Origin: Mucilaginibacter sp. | Lineage (GTDB): Bacteria; Bacteroidota; Bacteroidia; Sphingobacteriales; Sphingobacteriaceae | Direction: 5' to 3' | Assembly (NCBI RefSeq): GCF_025359345.1 | Contig: NZ_JANYGQ010000028.1 | Location: forward strand, 1 to 64,000 | Length of the DNA stretch: 64,000 nt | Shown: one piece after another, positions 25,839 to 34,762 of the stretch | Numbering within the stretch: position 1 is the first letter of the stretch | Layout of the letters: each line of letters begins with the position of its first letter | The notes under the pieces: generated by a model | The model's input: only the letters and a program-made list of their open reading frames with translations | Databases searched by the model: none | What the model was told of the DNA's origin: nothing | Translations under genes and position numbers: made by a program

Positions 25839-27038
25839 TTAAACTGCTGAAAATATTAAAGATGTACAATTGCCGCCAAAGCCAAACGAGTTCGACATTA
25901 CGTGCTTTATATCCTGTCCCGTCAGATACTTTGTTTCAGGATCAAACGGCAGGTCGCTTATCCTGGTCTTAAACCGCAGGTTGGGATAAATTAATCCGTG
26001 TTTGATAGACAATACGGAGAACACCGCCTCAATACCGCCGCTTGCACCCAAAGTATGCCCGGTAAATGATTTAGTCGAGCTCACAGGTGGGTAGTTTGGA
26101 TCGAATAACCGCTTAACTGCAGTACCTTCAGCGCTGTCGTTATTTTGCGTGCCGGTACCATGCAGGTTAATGTAACTGATATCGGCCGGTTGCAGGCCGC
26201 TTTTTGCCAGCGCGCCTTTCATAGCCATGTATGAGCCGGTACCCTCAGGCGACGATGCTGTTTGGTGGTAAGCATCGTTGCTGTTATTATAGCCGCTTAG
26301 TTTGCAATAAGCAGGGTTGGTTAGTGTTTTAGCCACCTTGTCTGAAACCAGCACCACGTAACCGGCGCCTTCGCCAAGGTTTAACCCTTCGCGGTGCTCG
26401 TCAAATGGTTTACAAAATTCTTTGTCCAGTATCATTAAGGTATTAAAGCCATTTAGCGTAAACTTGGTAAGTGCATCAACTCCACCCGCTACTGCCACGT
26501 CCAGCATGTTGTTTTTTATCAACCTGGCTGCGTAGAATATCGCATTTGCCGACGATGAGCAGGCAGTGCTGATGGTAGTCATAAAATCGGTGATGCCCAA
26601 TTGGTCGGCCACAATCTCCGTCATACTGCCGCACTCGTGGTCGAAAACGTTTTTCAGCTTGCCCTTGCTGTTATCAGCCAAAAACTCCACGAAAAAATCT
26701 TCGCTTTTATCCATACCACCAACCGAATTAGCCGAAACAAAGCCGGTTCGCAGTTCATTTAAATTTGGGATAGCCGCATCGTTTAATGCTTCGCGTGCTG
26801 CAACAAGGCTCAGTAGTGCTGTACGGCTATTGTGGGTAGTTGGCCCTGTAATGGCAATCAATTCCTCGTCGGTGAGTTTAACTTCGGCTACGGGCAGCTT
26901 ATGGCGGTGTATGGTATTAAGCAAAGTGATATCTGCCATGCCGGCCTCACCGCGTTCGAACGCAGCAAGGTGTTCCGTTACATTATTCCCTATCGCCGAA
27001 ATTACACCCACACCTGCCACGTAAACTGATTGACTCAT
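25839..27038 (-). CDS. Beta-ketoacyl-ACP synthase (active KAS II type)
   Basis: A 399-residue condensing enzyme with C160 (ISTACSSS), H293 (NLHGTGTQ) and H328 (KSFTGHTLGASGG). All features of a working FabF-type KS are present. Directly followed by the Cys-less KS at 24781-25836, giving the KS/CLF heterodimer layout of aryl-polyene and type II polyketide systems. Confidence 0.92.
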   Translation of the reverse strand: MSQSVYVAGVGVISAIGNNVTEHLAAFERGEAGMADITLLNTIHRHKLPVAEVKLTDEELIAITGPTTHNSRTALLSLVAAREALNDAAIPNLNELRTGFVSANSVGGMDKSEDFFVEFLADNSKGKLKNVFDHECGSMTEIVADQLGITDFMTTISTACSSSANAIFYAARLIKNNMLDVAVAGGVDALTKFTLNGFNTLMILDKEFCKPFDEHREGLNLGEGAGYVVLVSDKVAKTLTNPAYCKLSGYNNSNDAYHQTASSPEGTGSYMAMKGALAKSGLQPADISYINLHGTGTQNNDSAEGTAVKRLFDPNYPPVSSTKSFTGHTLGASGGIEAVFSVLSIKHGLIYPNLRFKTRISDLPFDPETKYLTGQDIKHVMSNSFGFGGNCTSLIFSAV

Positions 27039-27046
27039 ATAGCTAT

Positions 27047-27667
27047 TTAAATAGTATTAAAAATGCCGTTCATATTTTCAGGCGAAAATAATAAAGCCTG
27101 TCCATTTTTTTTCTTTTCAACCAAAAACAAGGTTGCTTTGTAATCCTGCCCCAAAACATCCGCCCAGCCACAAATACAGGCCTGCAAAATGTTATTATCG
27201 AGCAGGTAATTTACCTGTTGCCCTATAAAAGCTGCGTCGAATTTTTCCTGTATGAAAAAAGCATGCTCGCCTTTAAAATTATTCCTGATACAAATTTCGC
27301 CGATAACAATGTTGGGCAGGGTATAAACAAATACGGAAGGGCTCGGGATATCACTTATTGTATCGAAATACTTGAGGTCGTTATCCAAACTTGAGTTGGA
27401 ATTGGTCAAAACTACACCAATTTCCTCCGGTTCATAATTAAATCGTTCGAAATCGTCTTTTAATAATATTTCAGCCGTGAGCCAACCCAGTTTACTTAAA
27501 TTATCCATCTTATAAAATTTTGGATAATTGAAGTGGAAGTGCTGGTAGACAGAAAGCAGGAAGGCCGTAATATCAGCCCCTGGATTTTCAAACAGCGTTA
27601 CGCCATTTTTGCTTACCACGTTTTTGGCGATGGTGCAGGTGGATGATATGTATTTATTTGTTGCCAA
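27047..27667 (-). CDS. Half-length KS-like protein without nucleophile
   Basis: A 206-residue protein related to the N-terminal half of ketosynthases (Ketoacyl-synt_2/PF13723 type). Diagnostic stretches: GVVLTNSNSSLDNDLKYFDT, then YTLPNIVIGEICIRNN, then ICGWADVLG. No Cys is present at the nucleophile position and the C-terminal His-bearing half is absent. The preferred start is TTG at 27667, one base after the stop of the zinc-ribbon gene; the longer frame to 27727 overlaps it and begins with a basic, family-unlike stretch. It may assist or stabilise a KS. Confidence 0.7.
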   Translation of the reverse strand: MATNKYISSTCTIAKNVVSKNGVTLFENPGADITAFLLSVYQHFHFNYPKFYKMDNLSKLGWLTAEILLKDDFERFNYEPEEIGVVLTNSNSSLDNDLKYFDTISDIPSPSVFVYTLPNIVIGEICIRNNFKGEHAFFIQEKFDAAFIGQQVNYLLDNNILQACICGWADVLGQDYKATLFLVEKKKNGQALLFSPENMNGIFNTI

Positions 27668-27668
27668 T

Positions 27669-27998
27669 TTAACTGTTCGATATTTTCGCCTGCGATTTGT
27701 ATTTAATAACAAATTCGCGAGCCTCACTTAAGCTTTTTGGGTAATCGGCATAGTTATCAAGATTCCACCAGTTTTTTACACTTGTATCGGCATGAACATG
27801 TTGGTAATTAAATCCGTTTTCATGTAGAAAGCTAACAACCTCCCACGCCTTCAAATCATTCTTTTTTGGCGGCCTGAACTTGTGATTATAAAAAATGTAG
27901 CCATTCCCACATTCAGGACATGTAATAGGCATATGATTATCATCAGTTGCAGTGCTGAATGCTTTCCTGCATGTTAAACAAACCATTTTATGTCCCAT
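27669..27998 (-). CDS. Small zinc-ribbon protein
   Basis: A 109-residue protein with two Cys pairs, C7-x2-C10 and C27-x2-C30 (CLTC and CPECG), forming a rubredoxin-like zinc ribbon, followed by a basic stretch (HKFRPPKKNDLKAW) and a helical tail. No enzyme motif is seen. It lies within the pigment operon between two KS-type genes, with gaps of 11 bases upstream and one base downstream. It might bind nucleic acid or regulate/assemble the pathway. Not recognised as a named family. Confidence 0.65.
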   Translation of the reverse strand: MGHKMVCLTCRKAFSTATDDNHMPITCPECGNGYIFYNHKFRPPKKNDLKAWEVVSFLHENGFNYQHVHADTSVKNWWNLDNYADYPKSLSEAREFVIKYKSQAKISNS

Positions 27999-28009
27999 AA
28001 TTCGTATTG

Positions 28010-29152
28010 TTATTTCCCAATCACCACCGCCGCATTACAACCCCCAAATCCTGACGCGGTTTTAATAAAATTAACCGCATCAATTTGCAATGGGGATATA
28101 CACACGTTCACCGCACTGGTTACGCCATTTTCTGCAAAGCCTAAAGTAGGTATCACCAGGTTCTCTTTTAACGATTGTATAGAAACAACCGATTCAATCA
28201 ACCCCGCTGCGCCTAACGTGTGCCCGTAATATCCCTTCAAACTATTTAATGGTACCGATTGCAAGCCCAACAGCGCCAATGCATTTGCTTCCATCTCATC
28301 GTTATAAATAGTAGCGGTGCCGTGCGCTGATATAAAATCAATATCGCCTGCGACCAAGCCTGCATCACTCATAGCTTGTTTCACTGCGTGCGCCAGCTCT
28401 GCCCCGGTGCGCGATGGCCCCGAAATGTGGTTGGCGTCATTACTTACCGAGCCGCCCTTAACTTTAATACTACCTTCAAATTTCTTTTGGGTCGATAATA
28501 TAACTGTCGCTGCACCCTCGCCCAAATTCAACCCGTCACGATTTTTATCAAAAGGCCTGCAAACCGCCGGACTAAGCGCCTGGAACGATTGGAAACCGGA
28601 AACTATAAACTTCGAAATAACATCGGCACCTGCAATAACCGCATTTTCATACAACCCTGCCTTTAGCAAGCGCATGCCAGTTATAATTGCCATTACGCCC
28701 GATATGCAGGCATTGGATATAATAACTGGCCGAGTTTGAAAACCAAAGTGTTCCGCAACCATTTTGGCTGAGCTCGACATTGCTATTCGTTGCTGTAATG
28801 CCGGGTTGTTTTCTTCTGTTTCCAGCAGGCTGATGTTGCCTTTTGTGCTGGAGATGATTAATGCTGTTTTTTTATCAGTTGAGTCGATGTCAGCATTCTT
28901 TAACCCATCGGCAATGGATGCGATAAGCAAGTGCTCGAATTTTGTATATCCATCGCCGGATTGAAGAAACTGTTTACTGTCATCAAACAGCGATGCATAA
29001 AATGGGGCAGGGGACAGGCTTTCGTCATCATGGCACTTAACCCCGGAAATACTATTTTTAAGGTGCTCAAAATTCTCAGCGGTAGTTTTACCTAACGGCG
29101 AGAAAATATTATCGGCAACTACAAAAACATCATCCTCACTAATCTTGCTCAT
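28010..29152 (-). CDS. Beta-ketoacyl-ACP synthase (third KS)
   Basis: A 380-residue KS with C149 (SNACISG), H277 (SAHGTATIYND) and H311 (GYYGHTLGAAG). The N-terminal half is divergent and slightly short compared with FabF. The full catalytic set implies activity, perhaps for initiation on the coumaroyl starter or for the alkyl chain that becomes the resorcinol side. It sits 3 bases from the dehydratase gene. Confidence 0.88.
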   Translation of the reverse strand: MSKISEDDVFVVADNIFSPLGKTTAENFEHLKNSISGVKCHDDESLSPAPFYASLFDDSKQFLQSGDGYTKFEHLLIASIADGLKNADIDSTDKKTALIISSTKGNISLLETEENNPALQQRIAMSSSAKMVAEHFGFQTRPVIISNACISGVMAIITGMRLLKAGLYENAVIAGADVISKFIVSGFQSFQALSPAVCRPFDKNRDGLNLGEGAATVILSTQKKFEGSIKVKGGSVSNDANHISGPSRTGAELAHAVKQAMSDAGLVAGDIDFISAHGTATIYNDEMEANALALLGLQSVPLNSLKGYYGHTLGAAGLIESVVSIQSLKENLVIPTLGFAENGVTSAVNVCISPLQIDAVNFIKTASGFGGCNAAVVIGK

Positions 29153-29155
29153 AAT

Positions 29156-29578
29156 TTATTCATTACCTATAAATATCTTCATTTCGCATTGCACCAGTAA
29201 ATTACCATTATGCCAAACCTTGCCATCAATTACGGTAACATTGAATATTTGGTTTTGTACGCTGATTTCGGTTGTTAACTCGTCGCCAACTTTTGGGAGG
29301 TTAAATACTTCGAAATTTTTAACTGCACCAATATAGCCGGTTTCCACAAGCTTACCATCCTTTTGAGCGATGTACCCGGCGCGTAATGCCGCCGTCTGTG
29401 CAATATTTTCCATCAACCCTGCTTCGTGGAAAACGCCATCTTTCACAAATACATTATCTTGGCTTACAGTAAAGCTGCTTTTGGTCGTCAATTCATCGGC
29501 ATAAAGCAACTTACCCACCATTACAAAAGGTGCCTTTTGCGGAATAAGCGCGCGTATATCTTCAACGGGTAAGTCCAT
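29156..29578 (-). CDS. Hotdog-fold dehydratase (ApeP/FabZ-like)
   Basis: A 140-residue hotdog protein with IRALIPQKAPFVMVGKLLY at the N-terminus and EAGLMENIAQTAALRAGY containing the expected acidic catalytic residue. This is the pattern of 3-hydroxyacyl-ACP dehydratases of aryl-polyene clusters. It is next to the FabG gene with a one-base gap, so ketoreduction and dehydration are encoded together. Confidence 0.85.
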   Translation of the reverse strand: MDLPVEDIRALIPQKAPFVMVGKLLYADELTTKSSFTVSQDNVFVKDGVFHEAGLMENIAQTAALRAGYIAQKDGKLVETGYIGAVKNFEVFNLPKVGDELTTEISVQNQIFNVTVIDGKVWHNGNLLVQCEMKIFIGNE

Positions 29579-29579
29579 A

Positions 29580-30308
29580 TCAGGAATATAGGCCCCCGTT
29601 TACCGAAAGCACCTGTCCTGTTATATAAGCGGCATCAGGCGAAGCCAAAAACGCAGCTGCATGTGCCACTTCCTCAGGCAGGCCAAAACGGCGGGCAGGA
29701 ATAATCATTTTTAATTCTTTTTCATCAAGGCCTTCAGTCATGTCGGTTTTAATAAAACCGGGAGCAATGGCATTTACTGTAATTCCCTGCCGCGCAATTT
29801 CCTGCGCCAGTGCCTTGGTAGCGCCAATAACCCCGGCCTTTGCAGCCGAGTAATTGGTTTGTCCGGCCAGGCCCTTCAGGCCTGAAAGCGAAACGATATT
29901 AACGATTCGCCCGTATTTGCGGCTCAGCATGCTGTTCAACACCAGCCGGGTTACATGAAAAAAGCTGTCGAGGTTGGTTTTTAATACGTTGTCCCACTGC
30001 TCTTCAGCCATCCAGGCCATCAGGCTGTCGTCGCGGATGCCGGCATTGTTTATCAGTATCTCGATGTACTTATCTTCGTTGGCTTCAATCCAGCCGCCAA
30101 GCGTTTGCTTTATCTGTTCCCTATCGGCAACATCAAATGGCATCAGTTCGCCGCTGTAACCTTGTTTTTGTATGGCGGCCAAAGTTTTATTAGCCTCATC
30201 GATATTGCTTTTATAATTTACCAGCACATGGTAGCCCAAAGCCGCCAGCTTTAAGCAGATTGCCCTGCCTATGCCACGTGAGCCTCCGGTAACCAGTGCG
30301 CATTTCAT
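29580..30308 (-). CDS. 3-oxoacyl-ACP reductase (FabG-like SDR)
   Basis: A 242-residue short-chain dehydrogenase. Visible motifs: TGGSRGIGRAICLKL (NADPH turn), NNAG, the catalytic Ser in VSLSGLKG, and YSAAKAGV with Tyr and Lys. The C-terminal FIKTDMTEGL and SVNGGLYS are typical of FabG. It reduces 3-ketoacyl-ACP during polyene growth. The start overlaps the ammonia-lyase stop by 4 bases. Confidence 0.92.
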   Translation of the reverse strand: MKCALVTGGSRGIGRAICLKLAALGYHVLVNYKSNIDEANKTLAAIQKQGYSGELMPFDVADREQIKQTLGGWIEANEDKYIEILINNAGIRDDSLMAWMAEEQWDNVLKTNLDSFFHVTRLVLNSMLSRKYGRIVNIVSLSGLKGLAGQTNYSAAKAGVIGATKALAQEIARQGITVNAIAPGFIKTDMTEGLDEKELKMIIPARRFGLPEEVAHAAAFLASPDAAYITGQVLSVNGGLYS

Positions 30309-31855
30309 TTGGAAAAGGATGTTATGTGGTCTGCTGATTCAAGGAAAGTTTTAACCCTTTCCAGGTCCTTATATTTTGGTGCATCCTCAATAAATACCGG
30401 GAATATCGCCCTCACTTCATCGTATAGTTTGCGTGATATAGTCGATAGCTTATCCTTGCATTCCAAATAATCTATCGCCTGTAAAATCGTCATCAAGTGG
30501 ATGCCCAGCACCTCGAAGGAGTTATCGATAACCCTTTTAGTCATCAATGCCGCATTGCAACCCATACTTACTATGTCCTGGTTGTCGTTGTTGTTAGGTA
30601 TGCTGTGCACATACATCGGGAACGATAAAGTTTGGTTTTCGGCGGTAGTGGAAGTAGCCGTAAACTGCATACCCTGCATACCAAAATTTAAACCCAGCAC
30701 GCCAAGATTTACAAATGGTGGCAGCTTTTGATTCAGCTTGGCATTCAGTAGGTAATTTAACTGTCGTTCGGCCAGCATCGATACACGGGTCATGGCAATT
30801 TTTAATTTATCCATCTCCAGCGATACATAATCACCGTGAAAGTTACCGCCGTGGAAAATATTGTGGTTTTCATGGTCAATCACAGGGTTGTCGTTAACCG
30901 AGTTCAATTCATTTACAACCGTATTTTCAACCTGTGCGATGGTGTCATAAATAGGCCCTAAAATTTGGGTTACACAACGCAATGAATAATATTCCTGCAC
31001 CTTATCCTCAAATATTTCATAGTCAAGGTTGTCGGGGTTGTATAAATGCTCTGAGCGGTCGCGTATCATTTTGCTGTCTTTCAAAATATCGCGCATCATG
31101 CCTGCAATAGCATTTTGGCCCACATGGCGTTTTACCACGTTCAATTCGTGCGAATAGTGGTCGTCAAATGCTTCCACAATCTCGTTTATCATCGCCGAAA
31201 ACAACACCGACCAGTTCAATAGTTTTTTAGCCTGGATGATATTGAGCATACCAATGCCTGTCATGGCCGAAGTACCATTCAAAATAGCCAAACCTTCGCG
31301 GATATGGATAGACAGCGGTTTAATATTGAATTTGTTGAAAATCTCCATTGTTGGATGAACGGCATCTTCAAAAATCACTTCCCCTTCACCAATTAAAACC
31401 AGGCCAAGATGTGCCAGTTGCACCAAATCGCCGCTGGCACCCACACCGCCGTGTTCGAAAACACAGGGAGCAATATCTTTGTTAATTAATTCTTTCAGTA
31501 ACTCAACAACGTCGGTATGCACGCCTGAATATGCCTGCATAAAGCTGTTTAACCGGGCAATCATTAAAGCTTTGGATAGCTGTGCAGTCATCAGCTTGCC
31601 GCTGCCCGATGAATGGCTGCGGATAAGATTATATTGCAATTGCAGAATATTGTCCTCGCTAACCTTGTACTGCGCCATCGGCCCAAAGCCGGTATTTATG
31701 CCATAAATCAGCTTGTTTGACGAGAATTGTTTAAGGAACTCGAAGTTGGTGTTAATTTTATTTAAAGCGGCTGCATCAAGTGCAACCTCGTTTTTTTTAA
31801 ATATCAGTTCAGAAAAATCGTTTAAAGAAAGAGGACTTTGTCCAACATGTATCAT
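30305..31855 (-). CDS. Aromatic amino acid ammonia-lyase, probable tyrosine ammonia-lyase
   Basis: A 516-residue lyase that would convert tyrosine to p-coumarate and ammonia. The MIO prosthetic group forms from Ala-Ser-Gly in GGVGASGDLVQ (near 140-144). NLIRSHSSGSG and YHGGN-like HGGNFHGDYVSLEMDK are present. The selectivity region has Ser-His; from memory the characterised Flavobacterium johnsoniae TAL has nearly the same stretch, so TAL is favoured over histidase despite the Ser-His. Its place in a flexirubin cluster, where coumarate is the aryl starter, supports this. Start ATG at 31855 was preferred over TTG two codons earlier. Confidence 0.9.
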   Translation of the reverse strand: MIHVGQSPLSLNDFSELIFKKNEVALDAAALNKINTNFEFLKQFSSNKLIYGINTGFGPMAQYKVSEDNILQLQYNLIRSHSSGSGKLMTAQLSKALMIARLNSFMQAYSGVHTDVVELLKELINKDIAPCVFEHGGVGASGDLVQLAHLGLVLIGEGEVIFEDAVHPTMEIFNKFNIKPLSIHIREGLAILNGTSAMTGIGMLNIIQAKKLLNWSVLFSAMINEIVEAFDDHYSHELNVVKRHVGQNAIAGMMRDILKDSKMIRDRSEHLYNPDNLDYEIFEDKVQEYYSLRCVTQILGPIYDTIAQVENTVVNELNSVNDNPVIDHENHNIFHGGNFHGDYVSLEMDKLKIAMTRVSMLAERQLNYLLNAKLNQKLPPFVNLGVLGLNFGMQGMQFTATSTTAENQTLSFPMYVHSIPNNNDNQDIVSMGCNAALMTKRVIDNSFEVLGIHLMTILQAIDYLECKDKLSTISRKLYDEVRAIFPVFIEDAPKYKDLERVKTFLESADHITSFSK

Positions 31856-32000
31856 GGGCAAAAATTAATGTTTTGTCAGGGTGAATAATAATCCGCTAAA
31901 GTATAAAATATATGTAAAACGGGTTAATGTAAACTGCAATAACACCCGGAATGGGTTAAGGTTTTAGCTATTATTTTCGCGGATGCCGAACTGCATTCTG

Positions 32001-33293
32001 TTACGCCCGTTTATCAATAAATTTTATTGCTTTCCTGCTTGCTTCGCTGAATTGTATTTTCTGTATCTCTTCCGCAGTCACATATTTTATATGCGGACTA
32101 ACGCGTAGCCTTGCCTGCAAATAGGCGCGGATCCGGTGGTCGCATTCATCCGTCAATTCGGCGGGCACAACGTACAACGATACCTGGTCCATGCCAATAT
32201 CGTTTGAGGATACCTCGATTACAAAATCCCTGATTTCTTCGCGCTCATTTAATAGTTCGAAAAGCGCTGGCGGGTACAGGGTGGTGCCTTTAAACTTAAT
32301 CATCTGCTTTTTACGGCCCATTATGGGCGAAAGTCGCAATGTTGTGCGGCCACAGATGCAGGGTTCGTCATCATATGTGCAAATATCGCCGGTTTTGTAC
32401 CGCAGCAACGGCATACCTTCAACGCCTAAAGTAGTAATGGTTACTTCACCGGGTGTGCCGGGCGCCACCTGCTGGTCGTTTTCGTCAAGCAGTTCAACAA
32501 TAACTAAATCGGCCTGGTTATGGCCGCCCTTGCCTGCGCCGCATTCGGTAAACGCGGTTTGCATTTCGGTGGAGGCGTAAGTAGAGTATAATTTTATATC
32601 CCAGCTTTCGGTAATTTTCCGACCAAGGATATTTAATGTAAAATCATTATTACGAATGTTCTCACCAATGCAAACGGCCTTTTTTACCGAAGTGGAATTA
32701 ATGTCAATGCCGCTATCCTTTGCAAATTGAATCAGTTTTAAAATAAACGAAGGGACGGCAACAATGGCTGTAGGCTTTAGCCGCTGGATGGTTTCCCACT
32801 GTAATGCCGGTACGCCCGGCCCAAGGCGGATTATACCTGCGCCAATTTTGCGGATACCCAGGTAATAAGCAATGCCGGCCATAAACTGCCTGTCGAGCGT
32901 GAGCATCAACTGGTAGGTATCTTCGGCCGAACCATCCGCACATAAAAAGGAATTATACTCGTTATATGCCAGGCGGTTAAGGTCGTTTTCGGTTAATGCA
33001 ATGGTTACCGGCCGGCCCAATGTGCCTGATGTGGAGGTGTGTTCAACGATTTTACTGCGCGATACGCACAAAAAATCGTCATTACGTTGCTGCAGGTCAT
33101 CTTTGGCAGTGGTTGGGATGGCGGTAATATCAGCCAGCGTCTTTATGTTTTTTATGTCGATGCGGTGTTTTGCAAACAACTCCTTATAAAACGGGGAATT
33201 TTGGCTTACATAAGCTAAAAGTTCATATAGTTTTTGCTGCTGTAAATGGGTTATTTCGTGCGAATGTTGATTACTTTCCGTGGCGATAGACAT
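32001..33293 (-). CDS. Phenylacetate-CoA-ligase-like adenylating enzyme
   Basis: A 430-residue AMP-forming ligase. Features: the P-loop-like HTSTSGTLGRPVTI, YASTEMQTAF for adenylate binding, RYKTGDICTY, and CGRTTLRLSPIMGRKKQMIK typical of the phenylacetate-CoA ligase group. It probably activates coumarate and loads it on CoA or the ACP. ATG at 33293 was chosen over a TTG 7 codons upstream. It is the first gene of the right reverse operon; about 145 bases separate it from the ammonia-lyase. Confidence 0.85.
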   Translation of the reverse strand: MSIATESNQHSHEITHLQQQKLYELLAYVSQNSPFYKELFAKHRIDIKNIKTLADITAIPTTAKDDLQQRNDDFLCVSRSKIVEHTSTSGTLGRPVTIALTENDLNRLAYNEYNSFLCADGSAEDTYQLMLTLDRQFMAGIAYYLGIRKIGAGIIRLGPGVPALQWETIQRLKPTAIVAVPSFILKLIQFAKDSGIDINSTSVKKAVCIGENIRNNDFTLNILGRKITESWDIKLYSTYASTEMQTAFTECGAGKGGHNQADLVIVELLDENDQQVAPGTPGEVTITTLGVEGMPLLRYKTGDICTYDDEPCICGRTTLRLSPIMGRKKQMIKFKGTTLYPPALFELLNEREEIRDFVIEVSSNDIGMDQVSLYVVPAELTDECDHRIRAYLQARLRVSPHIKYVTAEEIQKIQFSEASRKAIKFIDKRA

Positions 33294-33417
33294 TGTAATG
33301 GTAGTTGTGTCCAAAATTAAAAAAAATGTGTTATGGAGTGTTATATAAAGCTGTATGTATTAATATTGTTTGCGCTAACAAAACAACCGCCAGCCACGAT
33401 TGTAACGTATATCAGTT

Positions 33418-34332
33418 ATGACTATTAAACAGCCCTTACTAATTGCCGGCATATTTTGCATTTCGATTACCGCGAATGCACAGGCAGTTAAATATAAAGA
33501 TATTGTATTTGGTGGCGTAAAAACTACGAAAGACTTAAGCTACGACGGAAGCGATTCCACGGGCAAAAATAAAGCTCACCTGTTTGATTTATACCAACCC
33601 GAAGGCGACGAAACAACAGGCCGGCCATTAATCATTTGGATGCACGGCGGTGGCTTTAAATTTGGCTCCAAAGCCGACAAAAGCGCCGAAATATGGAGTA
33701 AAACGTTTGCACAGCGGGGCTATGTTTGCGTATCCATAAATTATACGATGAGTAAGAAACTACCATTTTTGAATTTCGACGAATTAAAACGAAGCTGCTA
33801 TTATGCAGTGCTGGATGCAAAAAAGGCCGTTGCCTATTTTAAGCAACATGCCGCCGAATATCACATTAACCCAGACAAAATTATATTAGCGGGCAATTCG
33901 GCAGGAGGGATGATAGCCCTTCAAGCGGCTTTTGCCACCAATACCGAACTGGCAAAATTTGCGGGAGTACCAGAAGCTGATACCGGAAAAATGGAATTGC
34001 TAAAGGTTGAGGGCGTAATTAATTTATGGGGTGGAATTTTCAGGCTAAATTGGCTGAAAAACGCCCGGGTACCGGTGGTAAATATTTACGGCAGCAACGA
34101 TGGTATAGTTGCACCGGCACACAAAGACACATCGTTGTATGGCGGGAAAGACGTCTACGAAAAGGCAAAGTCCTTAAATATTCCAACTGAAGTTAAAGTC
34201 TTTGAAGGTTATTCGCACGAGTTGCGCAAACATTTTAATCCCATTTTCTCCAGCGATAAGGGTACGCAGCAACGCTGGCTCGAAGCCGGGCAGTTTGCGG
34301 CTGATTTTATGTACAACAATTTGTTTAAGTAA
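33418..34332 (+). CDS. Secreted alpha/beta hydrolase (carboxylesterase-like)
   Basis: A 304-residue exported hydrolase. Residues 1-22 form a signal peptide (IAGIFCISITANAQ). HGGGF at 76-80 is the oxyanion-hole motif of the HSL/esterase group; the nucleophile is S161 in GNSAGG; the Asp is in YGSNDGIV and the His in GYSHEL. Family members hydrolyse short acyl esters; the natural substrate cannot be read from the sequence. It is transcribed divergently from the pigment ligase gene and is not clearly part of that pathway. Confidence 0.88.
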   Translation: MTIKQPLLIAGIFCISITANAQAVKYKDIVFGGVKTTKDLSYDGSDSTGKNKAHLFDLYQPEGDETTGRPLIIWMHGGGFKFGSKADKSAEIWSKTFAQRGYVCVSINYTMSKKLPFLNFDELKRSCYYAVLDAKKAVAYFKQHAAEYHINPDKIILAGNSAGGMIALQAAFATNTELAKFAGVPEADTGKMELLKVEGVINLWGGIFRLNWLKNARVPVVNIYGSNDGIVAPAHKDTSLYGGKDVYEKAKSLNIPTEVKVFEGYSHELRKHFNPIFSSDKGTQQRWLEAGQFAADFMYNNLFK

Positions 34333-34410
34333 TATCCTGCGCTATACCGTTTTCAAAACATAATTGTACATTTAACGTTATAAACAACAATCATCATTAA
34401 CCACTAACAC

Positions 34411-34665
34411 ATGAAATATTTAAAAATTTTAGTTGTGGCTTTGGTTTTAACTTTCAGCGTTGAATTTTCGCATGCAAAATCAATGACATTGACAGTTACA
34501 CCAACGTATTTACAAATACGCCGGCCACCACCGCCGCCACCGCGCCCGCCAATACGGTTCCGCAGGCATCATCGCAGGCACCACGCAAGGATTCATATCC
34601 GTTTGCCAAAGCCGCCGCCGCACCCACCGGGTCCGGGGCTGCCGCCTCCACCGCCGCGTCCGTGA
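34411..34665 (+). CDS. Small secreted Pro/His/Arg-rich protein
   Basis: An 84-residue protein with a clear signal peptide (cleavage near SHAKS, residue 22-24). The mature 60 residues are dominated by polyproline runs and an Arg/His-rich middle with repeated RRHH units, ending in PPPPPRP. It is very basic. No known domain. It could bind metals through the His cluster, associate with the cell surface, or resemble a proline-rich antimicrobial peptide; none is proven. It has its own start, spacing and terminator (34679-34709), which argues for a real gene. Confidence 0.65.
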   Translation: MKYLKILVVALVLTFSVEFSHAKSMTLTVTPTYLQIRRPPPPPPRPPIRFRRHHRRHHARIHIRLPKPPPHPPGPGLPPPPPRP

Positions 34666-34678
34666 GGAAAATAGATAC

Positions 34679-34712
34679 AAAAGCCCTTCATATTGTTTGA
34701 GGGGCTTTTGGC
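34679..34712 (+). terminator. Intrinsic terminator
   Basis: Arms AAAAGCCC (34679-34686) and GGGCTTTT (34702-34709), extended by a TCA/TGA pair, end the small proline-rich gene. The convergent gene at 34763 may share it. Confidence 0.75.
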
Positions 34713-34762
34713 TTATTATTAAACTCAGTTTTATTAAATAATGGACAACATTAGAAAACCTG

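Noticed and set aside
30305..31855. Histidine ammonia-lyase for histidine degradation
   Set aside because: The Ser-His motif resembles histidase, but no hut genes are nearby and the position within the aryl-polyene cluster supports tyrosine ammonia-lyase.
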